Positions 18,166 to 27,458 are shown, numbered from the stretch's first letter. The stretch is 64,000 bases of DNA from Chitinophaga caseinilytica (GCF_038396765.1 NZ_CP150096.1:975001-1039000), one strand, 5' to 3'. Numbers and translations are program-made. Notes: generated from the letters alone by a model not told the origin.

Positions 18166-18204
18166 AAAAAAAGAAAGCCGCCTCTTTGGAAAAGGGCGGC
18201 TTTC
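18166..18204 (-). terminator. Intrinsic terminator after the DUF4836 gene
   Basis: On the minus strand a ten-base stem GAAAGCCGCC / GGCGGCTTTC is followed by seven T residues, about 25 bases after the stop codon. It separates this gene from the ABC operon. Confidence 0.9.
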
Positions 18205-18228
18205 GGAAATATCGGTATCGATATGCGA

Positions 18229-19950
18229 CTATTTTTCTTCAACTGCAGGTGCTGCAACAGCGGCATCTTCAACCATGGCGCTGTCTACGGTTACTGCGTC
18301 AGCAGCAGGCTCGCCCCACTGGGCTTCGTCGGCTTTACGCTTGGCGTTGGTCCAGTTGTACACTTTGTTGGTGAAATTGAACAGCTGGCTGAGCGCGTTC
18401 TTCGACTGGTCTTTAAACAGTACCACGCCGGAAGAATGGGATTTGTCGCCGCTGAACTGTTCGGATTTCGCAGAAATGGATTTCAGCAGGGATTTCAGAT
18501 CGGTGCTGATGCTATCGGGCAGTTCCATTTGTTTGGAAGGGATGGCGTTCATGATTTTTTCCACGTCAACATAGAAAGCGCCGTAGCTGCCTTTCGCGTT
18601 GTCGAGCGCGTCTCCGTCGAGTTTTGCTTTGCCTTTGCCTTCATCGTAAGATTTCAGGAGCTCAGCATCGGAAGCAGCGAGCACGCGCTTGCTGTTGATC
18701 GACAGGGAAACTTCGCCGAGAGGCATGTTGGGAACGTATTCGTCGCTCTGTTTGGTGAGCGACTGTGCGATCATGGGAGAAGCCATTACTTTTTCGAAAG
18801 CGGCTTTGTCGCCCACTTTCAGGCTGAAGATCCATTTTGCTTCGGGTTTGGTAGCGGTGCTGTCCCATTCGGTAGGTTTGGGAACGGCAGCGAAGTCGGA
18901 ACCTACGAGGGTCATTTCGCCTTTGAAAGCCAGCAGCAGATCGTCGAGGGTGATGCGTGCTTCGGAGAGGCCCATGTTGGCGAAGCCGTCCATGCCCATC
19001 AGTTTCAGCAGTTCGCCGATGATACGCAGGTCGAAGTTAATGGCAGCATAACCGAAAATGTTATCGGAAGGGTATTGTTCGATGGCGGCAACGTTGATTT
19101 TCTCAACGGGGTATTTTTTGATGATGGCGGCGAGCTCTTTGCTGGTGTAAGACCAGGCATCGAAATCGATCTTGCCGGCTTCGAAGTTGGCGGAACCGGT
19201 GGTGAAAGCGCCTTCGGTGATTTTCTTCATGTTGGAAGCCATGAGGGCGCCCATGCCGGAAGCGTTGGCACCGTTCATATTATAAAGGGCTTCGCTGCTC
19301 ATCCAGAAGAGGATGTCGCCTTTTTCCTTGCTGATGTCTTTGAAAGACGCGATGGTGGCAACAGATTCGTCTGCTTTGAGGGTGAACAGTTTTTCGAGGA
19401 GCGCGGTGCCGGAAGCGGCCACGGGCTTGGCGGTATCTTCGCTGTCGAAGTAACGGCTGCCCTGGTCGATCGTGGCGATGCCGATCATGGTTTTGGCGGT
19501 GAAGCCAACCACGCTGTTATTGTCTTCTACATATTTAAAGTCCTTACCGGCTTTCACTTCTTTTTTGGATTTCTCCTTCACGAACGCTTCGAGTTTCGCT
19601 GCGTCGGAAACGTCGGCTACAACGATCATGCTCATGTTGCCGCTGGCTTCGCCGGGGACCATGGCGAAGAATACGTCGCCCTGGAGGTCGATACCGGAGT
19701 TTTTCGCGTCGGCGAGGGCTTTCGCGTAGTTATTAGAGGTGTCGGACTGCTGGAGGGTTTCGAAGATCTTGTCGATCGTGAGACCGTCTTTGGCCAGTTT
19801 GTCCTGGATTTGTTTGGATTTGAATCCGAAAACGATGGCGGCATTTTTAGGAATATGCTTTCCCGACTCGGGGGCTTTGGAGCACGAGGCTAACAGAATA
19901 AGCGCCGCACCAGTCATAAAGAGGAGCGCTTTTTGGATCGATCGTTTCAT
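18229..19950 (-). CDS. DUF4836 family lipoprotein
   Basis: A 573-aa predicted lipoprotein. The signal sequence ends in the lipobox LLASC, so Cys23 should be acylated. The mature part begins SKAPESGKHIPKNAAIVFGF, the start of the DUF4836 family, which is found mainly in Bacteroidota. Repeating blocks such as GDVFFAMVPGEASG, DILFWMSSEALY and YGAFYVDVEKIMNAIPS suggest internal alpha/beta repeats. The final 40 residues are rich in Ala, Asp and Val and probably disordered. No biochemical role is established. The protein is probably on the periplasmic or surface side of a membrane. The gene stands alone with its own terminator. Confidence 0.87.
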   Translation of the reverse strand: MKRSIQKALLFMTGAALILLASCSKAPESGKHIPKNAAIVFGFKSKQIQDKLAKDGLTIDKIFETLQQSDTSNNYAKALADAKNSGIDLQGDVFFAMVPGEASGNMSMIVVADVSDAAKLEAFVKEKSKKEVKAGKDFKYVEDNNSVVGFTAKTMIGIATIDQGSRYFDSEDTAKPVAASGTALLEKLFTLKADESVATIASFKDISKEKGDILFWMSSEALYNMNGANASGMGALMASNMKKITEGAFTTGSANFEAGKIDFDAWSYTSKELAAIIKKYPVEKINVAAIEQYPSDNIFGYAAINFDLRIIGELLKLMGMDGFANMGLSEARITLDDLLLAFKGEMTLVGSDFAAVPKPTEWDSTATKPEAKWIFSLKVGDKAAFEKVMASPMIAQSLTKQSDEYVPNMPLGEVSLSINSKRVLAASDAELLKSYDEGKGKAKLDGDALDNAKGSYGAFYVDVEKIMNAIPSKQMELPDSISTDLKSLLKSISAKSEQFSGDKSHSSGVVLFKDQSKNALSQLFNFTNKVYNWTNAKRKADEAQWGEPAADAVTVDSAMVEDAAVAAPAVEEK

Positions 19951-20072
19951 AAAGAAAGAGATGTTAAGAAAAATGGATTTGAAAATTAGAGGCGAAAATA
20001 CAAGCTTTTTTGCTAATGCGTCTAAATTTGTTCCCTGGCGGGCGTTGGCTCGATTACTTTGCGCAATTTACA

Positions 20073-20080
20073 TACCTTTG
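20073..20080 (+). promoter_or_regulatory. -7 box for the YciI-like gene
   Basis: TACCTTTG is an exact match to the Bacteroidota -7 consensus, 51 bases before the ATG. Confidence 0.55.
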
Positions 20081-20131
20081 GCAGATATTCAGGATTTTAA
20101 CCATTTTTTTGAAAGACCATATCTGACCTTT

Positions 20132-20413
20132 ATGTACCTGATCCTCCTACAGTACATCCGCCCGCTGGCGGCTATCGAGCACTATATGGAAGCGCACAAC
20201 GTCTTCCTGGAAAAGCAGGTCCGTGAAGGCCGCTTCATCCTCACCGGCAGGCGCAAGCCCCGCACGGGCTCCATCATCGTTTGCCGCGCAGGCAGCCGAA
20301 GGGAAGTGGAAGCCATCCTGGCGGAAGACCCGATGGACAAATTCCAGCTGGCCGTTTACGACATCATCGAGTTCGAGCCGAATACTTTCGAGATGGCCGG
20401 CATCAGCTCCTGA
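20132..20413 (+). CDS. YciI-like protein
   Basis: A 93-aa protein of the YCII ferredoxin-like fold. It reads MYLILLQYIRP, then HYMEAHNVFLEKQVREGRFILTG and ends in AEDPMDKFQLAVYDIIEFEP. The conserved His in HxxF and the Asp of the DPM/F motif are the residues proposed to form the YciI active site. Most members are small stand-alone enzymes of unknown substrate; a few act in dehydrochlorination or ring chemistry. The frame runs open upstream to 19739, but that part lies opposite the DUF4836 gene; the ATG at 20132 fits the family. Monocistronic, convergent with the SRPBCC gene. Confidence 0.85.
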   Translation: MYLILLQYIRPLAAIEHYMEAHNVFLEKQVREGRFILTGRRKPRTGSIIVCRAGSRREVEAILAEDPMDKFQLAVYDIIEFEPNTFEMAGISS

Positions 20414-20581
20414 TCTGCCTTTTATTCAACCACTCACTAGCCAACTTATCCAGCTCACACTTGCCGGCGTTCTTTCCCGGCGCTCCCCTTTCATCCGGAA
20501 CGATCATCAAAAATGCTATCAGCCGCGCTACCGCGACCGGGGGGCACATTTTCATCAAACGATTGATTATCAAGCTATAAC

Positions 20582-21130
20582 TTATTTCCTGCCGGCAGAA
20601 ACGTTCGCTTCGGCGGCGGATTTCAGGCGCTGGAGGCTTTTCCGGAAATCGGTTTCGAGATTGTCTTTCATGAACATGCCCAGGATATTCTGCGGGCGGG
20701 GATATTTGGCGTCCATGCTCCACGACACGCGGGTGCCGCCGGCGGAATCGGCGAATTTGAAGGAGATATCGCAAATGGAGGCCAGCGGTTCGAAGAACTC
20801 CAGCTGCTGGCGGATTTCTGTATGGGGCGTAAGGGAAAGATGGCGCAGGCGGCCGAAGCCGATTTTTTTACCGGTCCAGGTGGTAGACGCGCCGGCCGTA
20901 CCATCTACCCCGTTTATCCTGAATTGCGCATCAGGCTCCCTTTCCTTGAGGGTATTCCATTGATTATAACGGTCGAAACGGGCGGTTTGGTCCCACACCG
21001 CGGCAGGCGGCGCGTGAATAAATACCGATTGCTCGATGTGAACATGCGTGGGGGCCACCAGCAGCAGAATTGCCAGTAAAGCCATGGTCATGCCGATCAC
21101 CCAGGCACTGTAATAGAAGAATTTTCTCAA
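20582..21130 (-). CDS. SRPBCC family protein with N-terminal membrane anchor
   Basis: A 182-aa protein. A hydrophobic segment (AWVIGMTMALLAILLLVAP) is followed by a START-like SRPBCC domain beginning EQSVFIHAPPAAVWDQ, then RFDRYNQWNTL and GTRVSWSMDAKYP. These domains bind hydrophobic ligands; the polyketide-cyclase label often given to them is not evidence of that reaction. I chose TTG 21130 (LRKFFYYSAWV) since it keeps a positive N-terminus before the helix; ATG 21091 would cut into the helix. The longer frame to 21229 shows no similarity. Membrane anchoring is inferred. Confidence 0.75.
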   Translation of the reverse strand: MRKFFYYSAWVIGMTMALLAILLLVAPTHVHIEQSVFIHAPPAAVWDQTARFDRYNQWNTLKEREPDAQFRINGVDGTAGASTTWTGKKIGFGRLRHLSLTPHTEIRQQLEFFEPLASICDISFKFADSAGGTRVSWSMDAKYPRPQNILGMFMKDNLETDFRKSLQRLKSAAEANVSAGRK

Positions 21131-21253
21131 AGGGATAGCTGGTTTTCCACAATTTACCGAATTTTTCCGGCGGATGGAAACCACGTTGCATTGGAAAGGC
21201 CGGCGCAAAGGAATTTGCACCGGCAGCATACAGTCAGGTTTTTTGGATGTGAA

Positions 21254-21808
21254 TTACTTTTCTTTCCCGTTGAACTTCTTTTCCGCGTCCTGCGCTTTCT
21301 CGAAATCCAGGATCACCGAATTGATGCAATAACGAAGCCCGGTCGGCGGCGGCCCATCGTCGAACACATGCCCCAGGTGCGCCTTGCACCGGCCGCACTG
21401 CACTTCGGTACGCTGCATGCCGTGAGAATTGTCGGGCGTATAGATCACGCTCGTTTTGCTGACAGGCTGATAAAAACTTGGCCATCCGCAGCCGCTCTCG
21501 AACTTCGTGTCTGAAACGAACAGCGGATTGCCGCAAGCCGCGCAATAATACGTCCCGTGCTCCTTACTGTTCCAGAATTTTCCCGTAAATGCCCACTCAG
21601 TACCCTTTTCACGGGCAATGTCGTACACATCCTTGGGTAAGATCTTTTTCCACTCTGCATCTGATAGGTTGACTTTGCCCGTGTCTGTGCGGGAATACAC
21701 CGGGCTCTTTTTTTCTTCCATAAATGATTTTTTAGTCCCGTTTTGTGAGTAGGAACAATGACTGACTGTCATGGCTACAACTAATAATAGGTAGGTCCAT
21801 GTCCTCAT
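21254..21808 (-). CDS. msrB: Peptide-methionine (R)-S-oxide reductase MsrB, exported
   Basis: A 184-aa protein that reduces methionine-R-sulfoxide in proteins. An N-terminal export signal ([17 protein letters not shown]) has a Cys that may be a lipobox, so it probably acts outside the cytoplasm. Two zinc-binding CxxC pairs (CAACG, CGRCK), [10 protein letters not shown], the [10 protein letters not shown] block and the catalytic Cys in RYCINSV are all present. ATG 21808 gives a good signal peptide; a GTG at 21829 is possible. It is divergent from mutL, sharing an intergenic region with GTACG repeats. A -7-like TACCTTTA lies on the minus strand at 21897-21904. Confidence 0.93.
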   Translation of the reverse strand: MRTWTYLLLVVAMTVSHCSYSQNGTKKSFMEEKKSPVYSRTDTGKVNLSDAEWKKILPKDVYDIAREKGTEWAFTGKFWNSKEHGTYYCAACGNPLFVSDTKFESGCGWPSFYQPVSKTSVIYTPDNSHGMQRTEVQCGRCKAHLGHVFDDGPPPTGLRYCINSVILDFEKAQDAEKKFNGKEK

Positions 21809-21901
21809 GGCTTCAGTTTTAATATGCACAATACCTACGGAACATAATTATTTATAAATTATTAATCTGGATATGTGTTGTTCCGTCTATGCACCTTAAA
21901 G

Positions 21902-21932
21902 GTACGAAACGTACAACTGTATGGATTGTACG
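21902..21932. promoter_or_regulatory. GTACG-repeat candidate operator between msrB and mutL
   Basis: GTACG (21902-21906), AAA, CGTAC (21910-21914) form one palindrome. CGTACAA (21910-21916) and TTGTACG (21926-21932) form a second with a nine-base gap. The cluster lies next to a possible msrB -7 box. A regulator site is inferred from symmetry alone. Confidence 0.4.
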
Positions 21933-21988
21933 CCTTCATGTATTTAACAATATTTTTTCTTCCTAACTTTACGCCAAAAGGCAGGTAA

Positions 21989-23857
21989 GTGGCGGATATC
22001 ATCAATTTATTACCGGACAATATTGCGAATCAGATAGCAGCGGGCGAAGTGATCCAGCGGCCGGCATCGGCGGTAAAGGAGTTACTGGAAAATGCGGTGG
22101 ACGCTGGGGCTACTGAAATCCAACTCATTATAAGAGATGCGGGCAAAGAGCTCGTGCAGGTGATCGATAACGGAAGCGGGATGAGCGACACCGACGCACG
22201 GATGTGCTTCGAACGGCACGCGACTTCCAAAATCAGGTCGATCGACGATCTTTTCCAGATCCGGACCATGGGTTTCCGGGGCGAAGCCCTGGCTTCCATC
22301 GCCGCGGTAGCGCAGGTAGAACTGAAATCGAAGCGGCAGGACGATGAACTGGGGACTTTCATCGAGATCGACAACTCCGTCATCCGCCGGCAGGAGCCCT
22401 GCCAGGCGCCCGTGGGCACGAGCATCGCCATGAAGAACCTCTTCTTCAACGTGCCGGCCCGCCGTAACTTCCTGAAAAGCAATGCTGCCGAGATGCGCCA
22501 TATCGTCGATGAATTCATCCGCGTGGCCCTCGCCTTCCCGCATCTCCAGTTTTCGCTGAACAGCAACGGGCAGCAGATGTTCCATTTCGAGAAAGGCTCC
22601 CTCAAGCAAAGGATCGTCTCCATCCTCGGCCAGCATTACAACTCCAAACTCGTCACCGTTAAGGAAAGCACCGATTATATGAACATCCACGGGTTTGTGG
22701 GGAAACCGGAAACGGCCAAGAAAACCCGCGGCGACCAGTTCTTCTTCGTCAACAACCGATTCATCAAATCCAGCTACCTGAACCATGCCGTGATGAACGC
22801 GTTCGCGGAAACGATCCCGTCAGACAGCTTCCCGCTGTACGTGCTCTTCATCGACCTCGATCCCGCACATGTGGACATTAACGTGCATCCCACCAAGCAG
22901 GAAATCAAGTTCGACGACGAGCGCATTCTGTACGCTTTCGTGCAATCGGCCATCAAACACGCTTTGGCGCAGTTCAGCGTAACGCCCGCGCTCGATTTCG
23001 ACCTCGACCCCGGCATCCAGCAGCTCGACGCGCTCACGCAGCCTTTCACCGAAGAAAAGAAAGCACAGTCGACCGGCACTTCCATCTACAAAACCTTTAC
23101 GAGCGCCAACCAGGCGCACGTGATCGATAAAACGGCCAACAGCAACCTGCAGCACTGGAAAGAGCTGTACGGCCCGCCGCCCGCGCGCGACAACGATTTC
23201 CCCTTGCCGCCGCCTTCCGAATTCCCGGCCGCTCCCACTTCTACCGCCTCCGTTATCGACGAACGCTGGCAGGAAGCAGCGCACGACCAGAAAGGGCCGG
23301 TGCAGGTGCATCAGCAGTATATCCTTTCGCAGATCAAATCAGGTTTCATTTTGGTAGATCAGCGATCGGCGCACGAACGTATTCTGTACGAACGATATCT
23401 CCGCGCCCTCGCCGAAAAACCCATCGCTACCCAGCAAAGCCTTTTCCCGCAAACGCTGGAACTGTTACCTGCGGATGCGATCATCGTCCACGAAATGCTG
23501 CCCGACCTGCAGGCCCTCGGTTACGACCTGGAACCTTTTGGCCAGCATACTTTTGTGGTGCGCGGAACGCCGGCCGATATTCAATCCGGCAACGAACAGG
23601 CCAGCATCGAAGGATTGCTCGAGCAGTTCAAGAATTTCAGTACCGAACTGAAACACAACCGCCGCGAGCGCCTCGTGCGCAGCATGGCCCGCAACAACGC
23701 CATCCCTTCCGGTAAACCGCTGACCTCCCGCGAGATGCAGAATATCATCGACGAGCTGTTCGCCTGTTCGATGCCCAATGTTTCCCCCGGCGGCAGAGGC
23801 ACGTTCATCTCTTTTAAACTGAATGACCTGGAGAAAATGTTCGACAGGGGGTTTTAG
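21989..23857 (+). CDS. mutL: DNA mismatch repair protein MutL
   Basis: A 622-aa MutL. The N-terminal GHKL ATPase has LPDNIANQIAAGEVIQRPASAVKELLENAVDAGA, the D-x-G-x-G motif in VIDNGSGM, and FRGEALASI. The central transducer contains HVDINVHPTKQEIKF. The C-terminal dimerisation region has DQRSAHERILYERY, a variant of the endonuclease motif DQHA(x)2E(x)4E with Arg replacing His, and ends PGGRGTFISFKLNDLEKMF. It couples MutS mismatch recognition to strand removal. The start is GTG 21989, giving MADIINLLPDNIA as in homologues. A near -7 box TAACTTTA lies at 21964-21971. No mutS is in the window. Confidence 0.96.
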   Translation: MADIINLLPDNIANQIAAGEVIQRPASAVKELLENAVDAGATEIQLIIRDAGKELVQVIDNGSGMSDTDARMCFERHATSKIRSIDDLFQIRTMGFRGEALASIAAVAQVELKSKRQDDELGTFIEIDNSVIRRQEPCQAPVGTSIAMKNLFFNVPARRNFLKSNAAEMRHIVDEFIRVALAFPHLQFSLNSNGQQMFHFEKGSLKQRIVSILGQHYNSKLVTVKESTDYMNIHGFVGKPETAKKTRGDQFFFVNNRFIKSSYLNHAVMNAFAETIPSDSFPLYVLFIDLDPAHVDINVHPTKQEIKFDDERILYAFVQSAIKHALAQFSVTPALDFDLDPGIQQLDALTQPFTEEKKAQSTGTSIYKTFTSANQAHVIDKTANSNLQHWKELYGPPPARDNDFPLPPPSEFPAAPTSTASVIDERWQEAAHDQKGPVQVHQQYILSQIKSGFILVDQRSAHERILYERYLRALAEKPIATQQSLFPQTLELLPADAIIVHEMLPDLQALGYDLEPFGQHTFVVRGTPADIQSGNEQASIEGLLEQFKNFSTELKHNRRERLVRSMARNNAIPSGKPLTSREMQNIIDELFACSMPNVSPGGRGTFISFKLNDLEKMFDRGF

Positions 23858-23902
23858 AACGCAGACTTTTCCGTATCTTGATAGTATCCAAACCGAACGG
23901 CC

Positions 23903-24037
23903 ATGAATAAACAAGCAACAACCGGTTCCAGATACGCATTTTTCGCGCGGTCGACCGCTTCGAAAAAGGAGCGTTTCCAGTCCCGTTTCTGGCTGATTTC
24001 GCTCGTGATCGAACTGATCGGCCTGCTGGCGAAGTAA
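23903..24037 (+). CDS. Small 44-aa hypothetical protein
   Basis: The frame begins MNKQATTGSRYAFFARSTA and ends FWLISLVIELIGLLAK. It starts 45 bases after mutL, has a basic N-terminal half (Lys/Arg-rich) and a hydrophobic C-terminal third that could sit in a membrane. A sequence close to the -7 consensus (TATCTTGA) lies about 30 bases upstream, and a strong terminator follows about 55 bases after its stop. I know no matching family. A longer minus-strand frame (23854-24159) crosses the terminator and looks less natural. Confidence 0.45.
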   Translation: MNKQATTGSRYAFFARSTASKKERFQSRFWLISLVIELIGLLAK

Positions 24038-24092
24038 ACCGCCCGGGGTTTTATCCGTTCAATTTCCATCGACAACATTTCCATCATTCCAT

Positions 24093-24133
24093 AAAAAGAC
24101 AGCCGCTTCTTTCGAGGCGGCTGTCTTTTTTTA
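24093..24133. terminator. Bidirectional intrinsic terminator
   Basis: The stem AAAAAGACAGCCGC / GCGGCTGTCTTTTT with a ten-base loop is followed by T residues on the plus strand and flanked by A residues that become T on the minus strand. It can end the mutL-side transcript and, marginally, the gluconokinase gene, whose stop codon lies inside its T-run. Confidence 0.88.
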
Positions 24134-25615
24134 TTTTTCCCGGAGGATGTCGGTGACATCTTTCAATCGTTCATATAACATGGAATACGCGCGGTAATTG
24201 CGTTCGTAAACTGGTGCATGTTCCGCGGCGGGCTCGAAAACGCGCGCGGCGGCGGCGGAATTGAACTGCCACGCGTCTACCTGCTCCAGCGCGTGCCAGG
24301 CCAGCATGGCGGCTCCGAGGGCGGAGGCGTCTTCGTCCTGGTGCAGGAGCATGGGCTTGCGGAAAATATCCGCCAGCAACTGGATCCACAACGGCGACGC
24401 GGTAAATCCACCGCTCACCGTCACTTCACGAATATCGCCCGTCACGCTTTCGAGGGCTTCGCCGATGTTGAGGAGGTTAAAGCAAATCCCTTCCACCAAC
24501 GCCCGCTGGAAATGCGGCGAACCATGGTGCTGGCGCATGCCCACGAACGCGCCGGATGCGCGGCTGTCCCACACCGGGGCGCGCTCGCCCAGCATGTAGG
24601 GCAAACATAGCAGTCCATCGCTGCCGGCCGGCGCGGTGAAGGCCGTTTTCAGGAAATCGTTATAGTCTGACCAGGGCAGGAATGCTTTCGAGAACCATTG
24701 TAAAGCCACGCCACCGTTGTTCATGGCGCCGCCGCAAACGTAATGTTCGGGCGTGAGCACGTAAGAAAAAATCCTTCCGGCGGGATCATCGGCGGGCTTG
24801 GGGCTCATCACGCGGATGGCGCCGCTCGTGCCGATGGTGAGCGCGGCATGCCCGGGCTCCACGGCGCCGGAGCCCAGCTGCGCCAGGCAACCGTCGCTGC
24901 TGCCGGCCATGATGAGCGTGCCGTCGGGAACGCCCATGGCCTGTGCCATGGCGGGGTCCATGCCGATGAGGAGGCGTGTGGTCTCTACCGGGATGGGCAG
25001 GCGGTCGTCTGTAATGCCGGCGAGTTTCAGCGCGGGGGCGTACCAGTCGAGCGCCCGGATATCAAAAAGCCCCGAGCACGAGGCGAGGGAATAATCGGTG
25101 ATGAATTCGTGGAAACAGCGGAACAGGAACAGGTCTTTGATCCCTACGAAACAGGCGGCCTGGTCGAAGATTTCGGGCTGCTGTTCGCGGATCCACTGGA
25201 TTTTGCACAGGGGCGACATCGGGTGGATGGGTGTGCCCGTGGCGCGGTGGATATCTTTTCCTTCCGGCGTGTTGCGGAGGGCGGCGGCATAATCTTCGGC
25301 GCGATTGTCGGCCCAGGTCATCACGGGCGTGAGGGGCTCACCGTCCGCATCAACGGCCAGCAGACTGTGCATGGCGCTGCTCAGCGAGATGGCCGCGGGG
25401 GCGTAACCCATTTCCGCGACGGTTTCGCGGATGGTCTTGATGATAGCGGCGAGCACTTGCTCAGGGTCTTGCTCACTATACCCGGGAACCGGCTCCAGGG
25501 TGGGATAAGTTTGTCTGCGGGATGCGGGGATCTGCCCCGCCGTGGTCACCGCGATCGTCTTCGCACTCCCCGTTCCGATGTCTACACCGAGGATATATGG
25601 TGATTTTGTTGTCAT
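24131..25615 (-). CDS. gntK: Gluconokinase (FGGY carbohydrate kinase)
   Basis: A 494-aa FGGY kinase with GVDIGTGSAKTIAV (ATP loop of the first domain), TWADNRAEDYA, the GTPIHPMSPLCKIQW block characteristic of gluconate kinases, LTIGTSGAIRV and VSGGFTASPLWIQLLADI. It phosphorylates gluconate to 6-phosphogluconate in the cytoplasm. Specificity is inferred; xylulokinase is the main alternative. It is divergent, across a 104-base gap, from a GMC oxidoreductase plus gluconate-dehydrogenase-subunit-3 gene, which supports a role in aldonate metabolism. Start ATG 25615 gives MTTKSPYILGVDIG as in homologues. Confidence 0.87.
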   Translation of the reverse strand: MTTKSPYILGVDIGTGSAKTIAVTTAGQIPASRRQTYPTLEPVPGYSEQDPEQVLAAIIKTIRETVAEMGYAPAAISLSSAMHSLLAVDADGEPLTPVMTWADNRAEDYAAALRNTPEGKDIHRATGTPIHPMSPLCKIQWIREQQPEIFDQAACFVGIKDLFLFRCFHEFITDYSLASCSGLFDIRALDWYAPALKLAGITDDRLPIPVETTRLLIGMDPAMAQAMGVPDGTLIMAGSSDGCLAQLGSGAVEPGHAALTIGTSGAIRVMSPKPADDPAGRIFSYVLTPEHYVCGGAMNNGGVALQWFSKAFLPWSDYNDFLKTAFTAPAGSDGLLCLPYMLGERAPVWDSRASGAFVGMRQHHGSPHFQRALVEGICFNLLNIGEALESVTGDIREVTVSGGFTASPLWIQLLADIFRKPMLLHQDEDASALGAAMLAWHALEQVDAWQFNSAAAARVFEPAAEHAPVYERNYRAYSMLYERLKDVTDILREK

Positions 25616-25719
25616 AGAATAGAGCCCGAAAGTAAAAAACCCCTTTCATTTTCCGTATTTAATTTATAGATTTAAAATCTTTCAGGTTAAATCACGCTAC
25701 AAAAATCCACGTACTTACA

Positions 25720-27453
25720 ATGGCATTTGAGATAAAAAAACAAGCGAAAGCGTACGATGTGTGCATCATCGGATCTGGCGCTGGCGGCGGAATGGCGGCC
25801 AAAGTGCTGTCAGACGCGGGGCTGAAAGTGGCACTGCTCGAAGCGGGCCCGAAGTACGACCCTGCCGATCCGGAGCAGCAGACCCAATTGAAATGGCCCT
25901 ACGAATCGCCCAGGCGGGGCGCCAACACCACCCGGCCCTTCGGCGATTTCGACGCCGCTTACGGCGGATGGGAGATCGAAGGCGAGCCCTACACACAAAA
26001 GAACGGCAGTAAATTCGACTGGTTCCGGTCCCGCATGGTAGGCGGCCGCACCAACCACTGGGGCCGCATTTCCCTCCGTTTCGGACCGAACGATTTCAAA
26101 CATTATAGCCTCGACGGGCATGGAGACGACTGGCCGATCGGATACGATGAAGTGAAGCCCTGGTACGACCAGGTAGACAAAATGATCGGGGTTTTCGGGT
26201 CGAAGGAAGGGATTTACAACGAGCCCGACGGCTATTTCCTCCCTCCTCCCAAACCGCGCCTCCACGAGCTGATGGTAAAACAGGCCGGCGATAAGCTCGG
26301 CATCCCCGTGATCCATTCCCGCCTGTCGATCCTCACCCGCTCGGTGAACAAAGACCGCGGCGCGTGCTTCTTCTGCTCGCAATGCAGCCGCGGATGTACC
26401 GTTCACGGCGACTTCTCCTCCTCCACCGTGCTCGTGAAACCCGCCATGAAAAGCGGCAACGTGGATTTGTACGTGGGCGCCATGGCGCGGGAAATTGTGA
26501 CGGACGCATCCGGTAAAGCAACGGGCGTGAGCTATGTCGATAAATCCGACATGCAGGAATACCGCATCGATGCCCGCGTGATCGTGCTGGCTGCGAGCGC
26601 CTGCGAATCGGCGCGGTTGCTCCTCAATTCCAAATCCCCCATGCATAAGAACGGCCTCGCCAATTCCAGCGGCCTGGTCGGAAAATACCTGCACGATTCC
26701 ACCGGCGCCTCGCGCGGGGCGTACATGCCTTCGCTCATGGACCGGAAACGGTATAACGAAGACGGCGTGGGAGGGATGCATATGTACATTCCCTGGTGGC
26801 TCGACAATAAGAAGCTCGATTTCGCCCGCGGTTACCACATCGAGTTTTGGGGCGGAATGGGCATGCCGGCTTACGGTTTCGGTTTCGGGATCGAAGGCAT
26901 GCATATGAAAGACCCCAACCGCGGCGGCGCTCCCGCCGGCGGTTACGGCGCCAGCCTGAAAAACGATTACCGCCGGTTCTTCGGTTCCACGATCGGGTTC
27001 GCCGGTCGCGGGGAAGCCATCGCGCGGGAAGACAACTATTGCGAAATCGACCCGAACGTCGTGGATAAATTCGGCATTCCCGTTCTCCGTTTCAATTACA
27101 AATGGAGCGAGCACGAGATCAAACAGGCACGGCATATGCACGAAACGTTCGAAGAGATCATCCACCAGATGGGCGGCATTCCCCTGGGCACCAAACCCGG
27201 AGAAGAAACCATGTACGGTCTCGAAAACCCGGGCCGGATCATCCACGAAGTGGGCACCACCCGTATGGGCAGCGATCCCAAACGCTCCGTCCTCAATAAA
27301 TACAACCAGGCCCACGACGCCAAAAACGTATTTGTAGTGGATGGTGGCGCTTTCGTTTCGCAGGCAGACAAAAATCCTACCTGGACAATCCTGGCGCTGT
27401 CGCTGCGCGCATCGAATTACATCGTGGACGAATTGAAAAAACAAAATCTCTGA
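25720..27453 (+). CDS. GMC family oxidoreductase (FAD-dependent sugar/alcohol dehydrogenase)
   Basis: A 577-aa flavoprotein. The FAD motif CIIGSGAGGGMAAKVLSDAG is near residue 16, then GGRTNHWGRISLRF and the C-terminal GTTRMG, DGGAFVSQADKNPTWTILAL block with catalytic His/Asn positions. Around residue 210 sits a cysteine cluster, C-x2-C-x2-C-x3-C (CFFCSQCSRGC), resembling the iron-sulfur insert reported in FAD-dependent glucose dehydrogenase large subunits. The next gene, five bases on, encodes a subunit-3 homologue, so the complex is probably a membrane-facing sugar or polyol dehydrogenase. There is no signal peptide here; export could depend on the partner. No cytochrome subunit is adjacent. 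Confidence 0.9.
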   Translation: MAFEIKKQAKAYDVCIIGSGAGGGMAAKVLSDAGLKVALLEAGPKYDPADPEQQTQLKWPYESPRRGANTTRPFGDFDAAYGGWEIEGEPYTQKNGSKFDWFRSRMVGGRTNHWGRISLRFGPNDFKHYSLDGHGDDWPIGYDEVKPWYDQVDKMIGVFGSKEGIYNEPDGYFLPPPKPRLHELMVKQAGDKLGIPVIHSRLSILTRSVNKDRGACFFCSQCSRGCTVHGDFSSSTVLVKPAMKSGNVDLYVGAMAREIVTDASGKATGVSYVDKSDMQEYRIDARVIVLAASACESARLLLNSKSPMHKNGLANSSGLVGKYLHDSTGASRGAYMPSLMDRKRYNEDGVGGMHMYIPWWLDNKKLDFARGYHIEFWGGMGMPAYGFGFGIEGMHMKDPNRGGAPAGGYGASLKNDYRRFFGSTIGFAGRGEAIAREDNYCEIDPNVVDKFGIPVLRFNYKWSEHEIKQARHMHETFEEIIHQMGGIPLGTKPGEETMYGLENPGRIIHEVGTTRMGSDPKRSVLNKYNQAHDAKNVFVVDGGAFVSQADKNPTWTILALSLRASNYIVDELKKQNL

Positions 27454-27458
27454 TCATC

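Noticed and set aside
20403..20555. A 50-codon minus-strand ORF (ending in CELDKLASEWLNKRQ) downstream of the SRPBCC gene
   Set aside because: The C-terminal part looks protein-like, but it overlaps the end of the YciI-like gene, has no promoter or family I recognise, and its start is unclear. Conservation in relatives would change this.
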